64,000 nucleotides of DNA from Deltaproteobacteria bacterium (lineage in GTDB: Bacteria; Desulfobacterota; Desulfobacteria; Desulfobacterales; SpSt-501), in the NCBI GenBank assembly GCA_016219005.1, contig JACRCN010000094.1:1-64000 (forward strand). Reading direction: 5' to 3'. Both the position numbers and the translations under genes were made by a program. The first letter of the stretch is position 1. Every line of letters begins with the position of its first letter. Shown piece after piece: positions 53,535 through 61,318 of this stretch. The notes below the pieces were generated by a model. That model had not been told where the DNA came from. It saw nothing but the letters and a program-made list of their open reading frames with translations, and ran no database searches.

Positions 53535-54797
53535 TCAGCCGGCGATTTCGGAAACGGGAAGTACCCGCCGGAGGTAGCTGCCATTCTCGATGGTTCGGAA
53601 AAGTATCTTCCGGCCGTCGGGGCTGAACACCGGGTCCCAGGCGGCTTCCGCCTGCCCGTTCCAGAGACGTCCGTCGATTGCGAAGGTGTACTTGCCTTTC
53701 TTTTCGACCCGGGCGGCCGCCAGGCGGCCGTCCGGGCTGAACACCGGGGCCCAGGCCATGTCGAAGGCCTGGGGCCACACGGAATCGTCCACGATGATGT
53801 GATAGAAGCCGTTCTTCTTGCCGATGGCGGCCACCCGCTTCCCATCCGGGCTGAACACCGCGTCCGACACCAGCTCGTTGAAGGTGCTGCGCCAGGGCGT
53901 GCCGTTTACGGCGACCGTCCAGTTCCCGAACGAGAGGGCCACGACGGCCGCGAGATTGGCTCCGTCGGGGCTAAAGACCGGATGCCAGAGTTGGATAAAC
54001 CGCCGTTCCCACGCCGGGCTCCCATCGCGGGCGAGCGTCCACTGGCCGGCCTGCCGAACGGGGGCCAGCACGCTGCCGTCGCGCGGGTCGAAAACCGGTT
54101 CCCACACGCAGTTGAACGTCTGCCCCCACGGCTCCCCGTTCACGGCGATGGTGTAGTCGTATAGCGTCAGACGCACCTCAGCGGCAAGCTTTCGGCCGTC
54201 CGGGCTGATGGCCAGGTTCCACACGTTGACGAAGCGGCGCTCCCACGGCTTCCCGTCCAGCGCCGCGCTGAAGGTTCCCTGCTGAAACGCGAAGATGTCC
54301 GCCTCCCCGAAATCCGCCACCTGGACCGCCGCAGCGCTCCGGCGGCCGTCCGCGCTCAGCGTGGCGCAGGTCATGTTGGCGAAGGTGGTGGCCCAGGCAG
54401 CATCGTTCACGGCCATGCCGTAACGCATGTCCTGCTGGAACTTGACCGCGATGGAGGTTCCGTCCGCGCTGAAGCGGGGCTCCCAGACGTAGCCGAAGCG
54501 ATTCTCCCAGGGCCGGCCGTCGACGGCGAGCGTCCATTCCCCGGAATCGGAGACGATGGCCGTCAGGCGGCCGTCCGGTGCGAAGCGCAGGTGCCAGATC
54601 TTTTCGAACGGGGTCTCCCAGGTCGCACCGTTGATGCAGACGTTGAATTCACCCTCGCCGGTGTTCACAATAGCGGCGACGGACTCCCCATCGGGGCTCA
54701 CCTGAGGTTCTTCGACCCACTTGAATTGACCCTGCCATGAAGCGAAGGGTATCTCTTTGCGGAGGGAGTCCCAATCCCATTGCTCCGGGTGCTTCAT
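53535..54797 (-). CDS. tmcD: TmcD-like WD40/TolB-type repeat protein
   Basis: 420 residues of tandem beta-propeller-like repeats: units of about 45-50 residues with FSPDG, LAA, W-T-x-A-V-N/D-G and P-W-x-x-x-F recur some eight times (for example VFSPDGKRVAAIGKKNG, RFSADGTSIAVKF). No signal peptide or cofactor motif is seen. TmcD of Desulfovibrio is a Trp-rich cytoplasmic subunit of unknown role, which this matches. Start ATG 54797 has CAAGGAGG upstream; an in-frame extension to 54938 lacks one and would cover the regulatory region. It is the first gene of the cluster on this strand. Confidence 0.87.
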   Translation of the reverse strand: MKHPEQWDWDSLRKEIPFASWQGQFKWVEEPQVSPDGESVAAIVNTGEGEFNVCINGATWETPFEKIWHLRFAPDGRLTAIVSDSGEWTLAVDGRPWENRFGYVWEPRFSADGTSIAVKFQQDMRYGMAVNDAAWATTFANMTCATLSADGRRSAAAVQVADFGEADIFAFQQGTFSAALDGKPWERRFVNVWNLAISPDGRKLAAEVRLTLYDYTIAVNGEPWGQTFNCVWEPVFDPRDGSVLAPVRQAGQWTLARDGSPAWERRFIQLWHPVFSPDGANLAAVVALSFGNWTVAVNGTPWRSTFNELVSDAVFSPDGKRVAAIGKKNGFYHIIVDDSVWPQAFDMAWAPVFSPDGRLAAARVEKKGKYTFAIDGRLWNGQAEAAWDPVFSPDGRKILFRTIENGSYLRRVLPVSEIAG

Positions 54798-54912
54798 GCA
54801 GCCTCCTTGCGGAAAGTCGTGACTGTCGTCTTCCAGCAGCAGTTGCGTTCGGGACGGATGGCGGTGGACTTCGGGCTCCAGCAGACGATCGAAGAGCGCC
54901 AGCGGATATGCG

Positions 54913-54959
54913 GTTGCATTCCGGATTGTTATATACAAAATCGTGTCCGGGAATGCAAC
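54913..54959. promoter_or_regulatory. Palindromic operator candidate between tmcD and the divergent kinase gene
   Basis: GTTGCATTCCGGA (54913-54925) pairs with TCCGGGAATGCAAC (54946-54959) apart from one extra base, around an AT-rich 20-base centre. It lies between two divergent start codons, so one regulator could control both directions. A weak sigma-70-like TTGAAC-18-ATAAGT (54984-55013) faces the kinase gene. Confidence 0.5.
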
Positions 54960-55044
54960 AGGCCTTGTTCACTTTTTCCGATCTTGAACTTTTTGGTAAA
55001 CTGCCGCATAAGTAGCATGTCCATACATCCTTGGGAGCGTCCGC

Positions 55045-56475
55045 ATGAACATCGCAATCGTTGGATCGGGCGGCCGGTGCATCCAGATTCTGGATTTTCT
55101 CAATTCGAGCAGAACCGGCGGAATCGGGATCAACATCCAGGGGATCGCCGATGCCCGCCGGGACCCCAACTGTCTGCTGGCGGCCGAAAAAGCCGGGATC
55201 CCGGTGTGCTCCGACTACAGGGCCTTTCTGGAACGCGAGGACATCGATCTCATCATAGATCTTTCCGCTGATCCCAAAACGTTTCAAGACATCCTGATGA
55301 ACAAAAAGAAAACGACCCGCATCATGAATTACCAGACCGCTCGTTTGTTCCTGGATATGTGTCGCATTCACGAGCAGCAGCCAAGCGCTCCGGACTCCAT
55401 CCTGCGGGCCAGCTCCATTTACAAAACCGTCATGAACGACTTCATTCACGAGGACGTACTGGTCATCGCCTCCAACTACCAGATCCTGGACGCCAATGAC
55501 GCCCTGCTGAAGCGGCTGGGCCGCACGCGCGATGAAGTCATCGGCCACAGCTGTTTCGAGGTGACCCACCATTACACCAGCCCCTGCGCGGTCGAGAGCT
55601 GCCAATGCCCCTTGAAGGAGACCCTGGCCACCCAAAAGCCTTTCACTACGACCCATGTGCACCTGGACAAGGAAAAGCGCGAGCACCACGTTGCCATTTC
55701 CTGCTACCCGCTCATGGGCCATGAAGGGCTGATCGGAGCCATCGAAATATCCAAGGACATCACCCGGGACATCATGATGCAACGGTCCCTCATGCAGCAG
55801 GATAAACTTGCCTCCATCGGCCGGCTATCGGCCGGCGTGGCGCACGAGATCAACAACCCGCTGACCACCGTACTGACCACCGTCATGCTGCTGCAGGAAG
55901 ATCTGACCCCGGAGGACCCCCTGTACCAGGAGCTCGACATTATCGCCCGGGAGACCCTGCGCTGCCGCAAAATCGTCTCGAGCCTGCTGGATTTTGCACG
56001 CCAGGGCCATCTTAGAAAAGAAACCATCGAAGTTAATCCGATTGTGGCGGAAAGTGTCGCGCTGGTCCGGAAACAAGCCGGCTTCAAGGGCATCCCGATC
56101 ACCCTTTCACTGGTCGATGGGCTGCCGGCCGCTCTGGCCGACCGCAATCAGCTTCAGCAGGCCTTCATCAATCTGCTCGTCAACGCCATCGAAGCCACCG
56201 CCTCCGGCGGCGCCATCGAGGTGGCCACCCGTTGCGACCCCGGGCGCAAAGAGATCCGCGTCGTCATCTCCGACTCCGGGTGTGGGATGTCAAAGGATGT
56301 CCAGGAGAAAATATTCGACCCCTTTTTCACCACCAAAAATAGCGGCACCGGTTTGGGCCTGGCCATCACCCACGGCATCATCGAGCAGCATGACGGCCGC
56401 ATCGATGTGGACAGCACGCCCGGTCAGGGGACGACCTTCATGATCATCCTTCCTGCGATAGGCCATACGCCATGA
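55045..56475 (+). CDS. PAS histidine kinase with an N-terminal Rossmann-type nucleotide-binding domain
   Basis: 476 residues, soluble. Residues 1-115 look like an NAD(P)- or CoA-binding Rossmann fold: NIAIVGSGGRCIQILDFL, a strand ending in GIADARRDPN, and IDLIIDLSADP, resembling the first domain of dehydrogenases. A PAS domain follows (about 125-245) with a Cys cluster (SPCAVESCQCPLKE), then HisKA with SAGVAHEINNPLTTVL and HATPase with LLVNAIEAT, DSGCGM and GTGLGLAITHG. It overlaps the NtrC-type regulator gene by 4 bases and is divergent from tmcD. I infer that it reads nucleotide redox state and phosphorylates that regulator. Confidence 0.88.
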   Translation: MNIAIVGSGGRCIQILDFLNSSRTGGIGINIQGIADARRDPNCLLAAEKAGIPVCSDYRAFLEREDIDLIIDLSADPKTFQDILMNKKKTTRIMNYQTARLFLDMCRIHEQQPSAPDSILRASSIYKTVMNDFIHEDVLVIASNYQILDANDALLKRLGRTRDEVIGHSCFEVTHHYTSPCAVESCQCPLKETLATQKPFTTTHVHLDKEKREHHVAISCYPLMGHEGLIGAIEISKDITRDIMMQRSLMQQDKLASIGRLSAGVAHEINNPLTTVLTTVMLLQEDLTPEDPLYQELDIIARETLRCRKIVSSLLDFARQGHLRKETIEVNPIVAESVALVRKQAGFKGIPITLSLVDGLPAALADRNQLQQAFINLLVNAIEATASGGAIEVATRCDPGRKEIRVVISDSGCGMSKDVQEKIFDPFFTTKNSGTGLGLAITHGIIEQHDGRIDVDSTPGQGTTFMIILPAIGHTP

Positions 56476-57899
56476 GCCGGACCGAGACTCCCCGGGTGCT
56501 CGTCGTCGACGACGAACCGCCCATCTGCCGCAGCGTCGAAAAGATCCTCGCCAAGGTGAATGTCCTCACCCGCTCCGCCCTGAACGGTCATGCGGCGCAG
56601 ACGCTCATGGAAGCCGAGTCTTTCGACGTGGTGATCACCGACCTTAGAATGAGCAGCCTGGGGGGACTGGAGGTCCTGCGCCGAGTCAAGGAGGGAAATC
56701 CCGACGCTGTGGTGATCGTGATGACCGGCTATGCCAGCGTCGCCTCGGCCGTGGAGGTCATGAAATCCGGGGCCTTCGATTACCTTCCCAAGCCCTTCAC
56801 GCCGGAGGAGCTGCGAGCCGTCGTTGGCCAGGCCCTCCAGGAAAGCGCGCGGCGAAAGCAGCACCGTGCGCTCCAGGATACGCCGGCCGGCCGCAAGCCT
56901 CTGACGCATCAATTCATCGGCGAGAGCCCGAAGATCAAGACCGTTATTTCCATGGTGAAAAAGGTGGCCGCGACGGATTCCACGGTCCTGATCTGCGGGG
57001 AAAGCGGGACCGGAAAGGAGCTGATCGCCCGAGCCGTGCACGCCAACAGCCCTCGCCGCGATCGGGTGTTTTTCGCCGTGGACTGCGGCACCCTGTCCGG
57101 GAACCTGCTCGAAAGCGAGCTGTTCGGCTTCCAGAAAGGCGCTTTCACGGGAGCCGACCGCGACAAGGAGGGCATCTTCAGCCTGGCTGCCGGCGGAACC
57201 GTGTTCCTGGACGAAATCAGCAATAGCGGCCCGGAGGTGCAGGGCAAGCTGCTGCGCTTCCTGGAGCAGCGGGAATTCCTGCCGCTGGGCGCCGGCGCCG
57301 TCCGAAAGGTCGACGTTCGCCTGATTTTCGCCACCAACCAGAACCTGGAAGACATGGTGGCCGCCGGGACGTTCCGGCAGGACTTCTATTACCGCATCCA
57401 GGTGTACCCGATCCCCCTTCCGCCGCTGCGCGAGCGGCGCGAGGACATTTTGCCGATTGCCTACCACTTTCTCAGGCTTTACAACCAAACGCTGGGGAAA
57501 AAAATTGCGGGCTTCGACGATGATGTCGCCCGCCACCTGACCGCGCACGACTGGCCCGGGAATGTCCGACAGTTGCGAAATGTCGTCGAGCGCGCGGTGA
57601 TTCTGTGCGAGAAAAGCACAATCACTTCTAAAGAGGTGCATGCGTCCGGCGAACCGGATGAAATGAACCGGCTTTTAGAGTGCGTGCCCCAAACCAGCCA
57701 TGAACTGAAGCACCTCAAGCAAGAAATCCGCGCCCGGGCGACCGCGGCCGTCGAAAAAAACTTCCTTTTACAAGCACTTGATAAAAATGCATGGAATGTG
57801 AGCCAGGCGGCCCGCCAGGTGGGTCTGTTGCGAAGCAACTTCCAGGCGCTGATGAAAAAGCACGGTATAGCGCGCAGCGCCCGTGTGAGCAAACCCTGA
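56472..57899 (+). CDS. NtrC-type sigma-54 response regulator
   Basis: 475 residues. Receiver (1-125) with VLVVDDEPPICRSVEKIL, VITDLRMSSLGG, MTGY and LPKPF; AAA+ domain (about 145-385) with Walker A GESGTGKELIA, the GAFTGA sigma-54 loop, GTVFLDEIS and the sensor region; C-terminal Fis-type HTH (WNVSQAARQVGLLRSNFQAL). All functional motifs are intact. It is translationally coupled to the Rossmann-PAS kinase. Its own receiver resembles the first receiver of the next gene product, whose promoter is a strong sigma-54 match with an upstream palindrome, so that gene is the prime target. Confidence 0.94.
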   Translation: MSRTETPRVLVVDDEPPICRSVEKILAKVNVLTRSALNGHAAQTLMEAESFDVVITDLRMSSLGGLEVLRRVKEGNPDAVVIVMTGYASVASAVEVMKSGAFDYLPKPFTPEELRAVVGQALQESARRKQHRALQDTPAGRKPLTHQFIGESPKIKTVISMVKKVAATDSTVLICGESGTGKELIARAVHANSPRRDRVFFAVDCGTLSGNLLESELFGFQKGAFTGADRDKEGIFSLAAGGTVFLDEISNSGPEVQGKLLRFLEQREFLPLGAGAVRKVDVRLIFATNQNLEDMVAAGTFRQDFYYRIQVYPIPLPPLRERREDILPIAYHFLRLYNQTLGKKIAGFDDDVARHLTAHDWPGNVRQLRNVVERAVILCEKSTITSKEVHASGEPDEMNRLLECVPQTSHELKHLKQEIRARATAAVEKNFLLQALDKNAWNVSQAARQVGLLRSNFQALMKKHGIARSARVSKP

Positions 57900-58040
57900 T
57901 GACTTTTGTCGATTTTATCAACACTGCGATCAATACCTGAAATATAAAATATATACACTGCCTTTTTAGATTATACACAGACCCCTTCCTGCGTTTCTGC
58001 CCGGAAACAGCCCCTGATGACCGTTTCTGTTATCGAGAGC

Positions 58041-58059
58041 TGTATATTTAATTTATACA
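58041..58059. promoter_or_regulatory. Candidate enhancer palindrome TGTATA-N7-TATACA
   Basis: TGTATATTTAATTTATACA is a perfect 6-bp inverted repeat with a 7-base spacer, about 75 bases upstream of the sigma-54 -24 element. Further TATACA half-sites lie at 57952-57957 and 57972-57977. The surrounding 57900-58242 region is AT-rich and holds no gene. Confidence 0.6.
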
Positions 58060-58132
58060 CTCCCGGCATCAAAAACTCAGCTACAAATTATAATTTGTTT
58101 TATATCAACATGTTAATATTAATCCGCGGCGC

Positions 58133-58148
58133 TGGCACGTCCTATGCT
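58133..58148 (+). promoter_or_regulatory. Candidate sigma-54 promoter of the double-receiver gene
   Basis: TGGCACGTCCTATGCT differs from TGGCACGN4TTGCW at one position and has 10 bases between GG and GC. The leader would be about 85 bases, ending in AAGGAGGG before ATG 58243. Confidence 0.8.
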
Positions 58149-58242
58149 ACGTCTGCGTGCAACAATGTGTTGTGCAATTTAATCGACCCGAAAGATCATC
58201 CCAACATCAACTCTAAAAAAAATTTATCGCAAGGAGGGTCTC

Positions 58243-59904
58243 ATGGGAAAAGCTCAAAAAATTCTGGTTGTCGACGATGAATTGCAGATTTGCAAAAGCG
58301 TCGAAAAAATCCTCGCCAAGAGCAACTACCAGGTCACGCATGCCTGCAGCGCCCATGAGGCCATCGAGAAACTGGCGAAGGAGTCCTACTCCCTGCTGAT
58401 TTCAGACATCGTCATGCCCGGCAAGAACGGACTCGAACTGCTCAAGATGGTCAAGAAGGAGTGGCCGCTCACCAAGGCCGTGATGATGACGGCGTTCGCC
58501 TCCACCGATACCGCCATGAAGTCCATCCGCCTCGGCGCGCTGGACTATATCCCCAAGCCGTTCACACCCAAGGAACTGCGCAACACCGTGGACAACGCCA
58601 TCAGCGGAAAGCTGATTGAAACCGCCGCCCCGGCGAAGGAACGGGACCTGATCGACGTGATCGACATCGATGCTCCCTTTGAGGCCAAAGAGGTCATCGA
58701 ACAGGTCGGCGAGGATTACGCCAAGATGCTGGGGCGTTCCGACATGCCGGTGGTGGAGGTGAAACTCCCGGCGGCCTTGCCCAACTACTGCGAGGTCGGC
58801 ACCATGGTCTGCGACATCTTCAAGAAACTGGGGGCCACCTGCAAAGCCGGCACCAAGACCGGCGAATGCCCACAGAAAAAAGCCAAGAAGTCCGCCGCCA
58901 AATCCCAGGATGTGGACACCCGGCGGTTGGTGGGCATCGACCAGCCTTTCAGCTACGAGGACGTCGTATCGGTGACCGGACCCCAGTACGCCCATCAACT
59001 GGGTCGCGAAGGCGTGGCCTATGTCCCGTATGAGGAGCTCAGGAAAAACATGGCCGCGCATCTGAAAGCGGACGCTGCGCAGATGGATGTGGACCTCCCG
59101 TTCAACCGAAGAGAAGTCGAGCAATACACGGACACGGATTATACGGTGCGCCTGTCGCGTTCGGACGTCCAAGTGGTGGAGGTCAAGGTGCCCGAGTCGG
59201 TGCCCAATTACTGCCAGGTGGGCCATATGGTCTGCGAGATCTTCAAAAAACTGGGAGCCACCTGCAAAGCCGGCACCAAGAGCGGTGAGTGCCCTCAGCT
59301 CAAATCCAAAAAGGCCAAAGCCGCCGCGGCAGGCCCGGCCGTGGATGATCGAAAGCTCATCGCACCCGATTGGCCGTTTGAGTATGAAGAGGTAGCCGCA
59401 GCGACCGGAGCGGACTATGTCCGCCGACTGTCGGTGGAAGGCTCGATGGTCATGCCCTACGAAGAGTTGAAACGCAACATTACCGCTCTGCGCCTGCAGC
59501 CGGCGCAGGCCGATTCGCGCATGGCGAAGGCGCTCGGCACCCGGCAGATCCTGGTGGTGGACGACGAGGTTGCGGTAAACAACAACATCCGCAAAATCCT
59601 GGCCAAGAAAGCCTACCAGGTCGATCAGGCGACATCCAAGAAGGACGCCTTGGAAAAGATTCAGACACGGCCTTACGCGCTGGTCCTTTTGGACCTCAAG
59701 ATCCCGGGGGTGAAGGGGTTGGAATTGCTGGCGGCCATACGCGAGCAGCAACCGACCGCCAAAGTCATCATCATCACCGGGTATGCCAGCATCGAAACGG
59801 CGGTCGAAGGAGCCCGGATGGGAGTGATCGACTACCTCCCCAAACCCTTCACCCCTGAAGAAATCCGTAACGCCACGGAAAACGCTTTTCGCCTCGCGGC
59901 TTGA
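58243..59904 (+). CDS. Double-receiver protein with tandem Cys4 repeats between the receivers
   Basis: 553 residues. A receiver lies at each end: 5-122 (Asp55, Lys105) and 434-550 (Asp484, Lys534), both with complete motifs. Between them are two repeats of about 140 residues, each with an A part and a B part. A1 (about 140-215) and A2 (280-355) share NYCxVGxMVC and IFKKLGATCKAGTK, giving four Cys each with identical C-x6-C-x9-C-x8-C spacing (183/190/200/209 and 324/331/341/350). B1 (229-275) and B2 (371-417) lack Cys but share PFxYE, TGxxY, LxxEG and PYEEL. I do not recognise the middle domain; metal or Fe-S binding is an inference from the Cys pattern. No DNA-binding or catalytic domain is present. 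It stands alone behind a candidate sigma-54 promoter. Confidence 0.88.
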   Translation: MGKAQKILVVDDELQICKSVEKILAKSNYQVTHACSAHEAIEKLAKESYSLLISDIVMPGKNGLELLKMVKKEWPLTKAVMMTAFASTDTAMKSIRLGALDYIPKPFTPKELRNTVDNAISGKLIETAAPAKERDLIDVIDIDAPFEAKEVIEQVGEDYAKMLGRSDMPVVEVKLPAALPNYCEVGTMVCDIFKKLGATCKAGTKTGECPQKKAKKSAAKSQDVDTRRLVGIDQPFSYEDVVSVTGPQYAHQLGREGVAYVPYEELRKNMAAHLKADAAQMDVDLPFNRREVEQYTDTDYTVRLSRSDVQVVEVKVPESVPNYCQVGHMVCEIFKKLGATCKAGTKSGECPQLKSKKAKAAAAGPAVDDRKLIAPDWPFEYEEVAAATGADYVRRLSVEGSMVMPYEELKRNITALRLQPAQADSRMAKALGTRQILVVDDEVAVNNNIRKILAKKAYQVDQATSKKDALEKIQTRPYALVLLDLKIPGVKGLELLAAIREQQPTAKVIIITGYASIETAVEGARMGVIDYLPKPFTPEEIRNATENAFRLAA

Positions 59905-59926
59905 GCCGAACCCGCGGATCGTGGCG

Positions 59927-59967
59927 GTGCTGTCCCGGGAAAGGAACACCTCTTCCCGGGATAGCAC
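59927..59967 (+). terminator. Strong hairpin after the double-receiver gene
   Basis: Arms 59927-59941 and 59953-59967 pair over 15 positions with one G-U pair and an 11-base loop. There is no T-run, so termination would be rho-assisted, or the hairpin may stabilise the mRNA end. Confidence 0.5.
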
Positions 59968-60114
59968 TCGATGAATCAATCCCATGCGCCAAGCGGGGAT
60001 GCCATCCCTCCGCACCGAGCCCTGCAAATAGTTGCCCGAAAGGCGCCTATCGCGCAGGATTTTCCCGACTACTCCCCCCTTTCCAGATCAATTCTTCCAA
60101 TAGTCCGAATACAC

Positions 60115-60143
60115 TTGACAATAAGGCGGCATGGGGATAATCT
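60115..60143 (+). promoter_or_regulatory. Sigma-70 promoter for the hdrA-fragment/nuo-like genes
   Basis: TTGACA (60115-60120) and TAATCT (60138-60143) with a 17-base spacer. CCACTT just downstream and AAGTGG 25 bases on form a possible operator. The rest of 59968-60244 holds no gene. Confidence 0.7.
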
Positions 60144-60244
60144 GACCACTTCGTGGTGGTGAGACATGTCAAGTGGCTCAAAAAATGCTTTTATATCAAA
60201 TAATTGACTTGTTCCGCCCAACCTTATGTGAGGAGGCTTAGCGC

Positions 60245-60631
60245 ATGGCTCAGGACGTCATCGGGTCAGTGATGGTTGTCGGAGGAGGGATCGCCGGGAT
60301 GCAGGCGGCTCTCGATCTGGCCAATTCCGGATATTATGTCTACCTGCTCGAAAAATCGCCATCGATCGGGGGCGTCATGTCCCAACTGGACAAGACCTTC
60401 CCCACCAACGACTGTGCCATGTGAATTATCTCGCCCAAACTGGTCGAGGTCGGCCGGCACATGAACATCGAGTTGATCACCTACGCTGATTTGGAATCTG
60501 TCCAGGGATCCCCGGGAAATTTCAAAGTCAAAGTCAGAAAACGCGCCCGCAGCATTATCGAAGACCGCTGCACAGGATGCGGCGCGTGTGTCGAAAATTG
60601 TCCGGTGAGATTTGAGGCGCACACCAACTGA
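60245..60631 (+). CDS. HdrA N-terminal fragment with in-frame UGA, probable selenoprotein
   Basis: Translated through the UGA at 60422-60424 this is a 128-residue protein: FAD motif [13 protein letters not shown] (residues 11-23), [11 protein letters not shown], then [10 protein letters not shown] followed by Sec60 and [12 protein letters not shown], and a ferredoxin motif [13 protein letters not shown] near the end. The UGA falls exactly where the HdrA-NfnB protein of this window has the second Cys of LDCAACIGTPK, and HdrA selenoproteins are known in methanogens and Desulfobacterota. Homology continues in the same frame after the UGA, so it is not a decay stop. The frame ends at 60629-60631, right after the first ferredoxin, whereas HdrA normally continues for hundreds of residues. 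GAGGAGG precedes the start. The missing remainder appears to be fused to the NuoG-like gene at 63193. Confidence 0.78.
60440..60457 (+). promoter_or_regulatory. Candidate bacterial SECIS stem-loop
   Basis: CTGGTC (60440-60445) pairs with GGCCGG (60452-60457), using two G-U pairs, around the loop GAGGTC. The loop lies 21 bases after the UGA and contains the GGTC found in the E. coli fdhF SECIS loop. Bacterial SECIS elements are short and variable, so the UGA context is the stronger evidence. Confidence 0.55.
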
Positions 60632-60799
60632 CATGATGCCTCGCACCGGACACATACCGTTGCCTTCCGGGCCATGGGACGCCGCAGGCGGGGCAGTCCT
60701 TTCCGCTCCTCGCCCTCGCCCGACGCGAAAACCACCCGGCCCTGAATTTCTGCAATCCCCCGTCTGTCCGATGACAATTTTGCCAAAGGAAGCGTGCGC

Positions 60800-61282
60800 A
60801 TGGTAGCCAAACTGGAAATCGACTGGAGCAAAATAGAAGAGATCATCGCCCGGTATGAAAGCAACAAGGAATCCCTGTTGATGATCATGCAGGACATCAG
60901 CGACCTTTACCACTTTGTTCCGCCGGAAGTAGTTCCGGTACTGGCCGAAAAGCTGGGGGTCCGCAAAAGCCTCATATTCAGCGTCGCCACGTTTTACAAG
61001 ACGATCAGCCTGGTGCCGCGGGGAAAATATATCGTCCACGTGTGCACCGGAACCGCCTGCCATGTGAGGGGTGCGGAAAAAGTGATGGACGCGCTCAAGG
61101 GCTCGCTCGCCATCCAGGAAGGCGGGACCACGACCGATGGGCTGTTCACCCTGGAAGGGGTTCGCTGCATCGGGTGTTGCGCGTCGGGGCCGGTCATGAC
61201 GGTCAACAAGGAGACACACGGCGGCCTGGACCGATCAGCGACGCTCAAAATCATCGATGATTACCGGGGTCTTTCGTCATAG
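60800..61282 (+). CDS. NuoE/HndA-like [2Fe-2S] subunit
   Basis: A 160-residue thioredoxin-fold subunit with helical N-terminus. Its four cluster Cys lie in VCTGTACHVRGA and RCIGCCASGP, the standard NuoE/HydC pattern. AAGGAAG precedes ATG 60800 by 7 bases; a GTG two codons earlier lies too close to that site. It works with NuoF-type proteins to exchange electrons between NAD(H) and Fe-S chains, in complex I-like, hydrogenase or Hdr-linked bifurcating complexes. It starts 168 bases after the HdrA fragment; that gap holds no recognisable gene. Confidence 0.92.
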   Translation: MVAKLEIDWSKIEEIIARYESNKESLLMIMQDISDLYHFVPPEVVPVLAEKLGVRKSLIFSVATFYKTISLVPRGKYIVHVCTGTACHVRGAEKVMDALKGSLAIQEGGTTTDGLFTLEGVRCIGCCASGPVMTVNKETHGGLDRSATLKIIDDYRGLSS

Positions 61283-61318
61283 CGGCTCGGGCATGGAGCA
61301 GGGAGGTTACTTTCGGAC

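Noticed and set aside
58017-58280. Open frame upstream of and overlapping the double-receiver gene
   Set aside because: It lies across the sigma-54 promoter and palindrome, has no ribosome site and unlikely amino-acid composition.
60422-60424. UGA as a nonsense mutation making an hdrA pseudogene
   Set aside because: Clear HdrA homology continues in the same frame after it, and the codon aligns with a conserved Cys, so selenocysteine is the better reading. The later stop at 60629 is treated as a real end.
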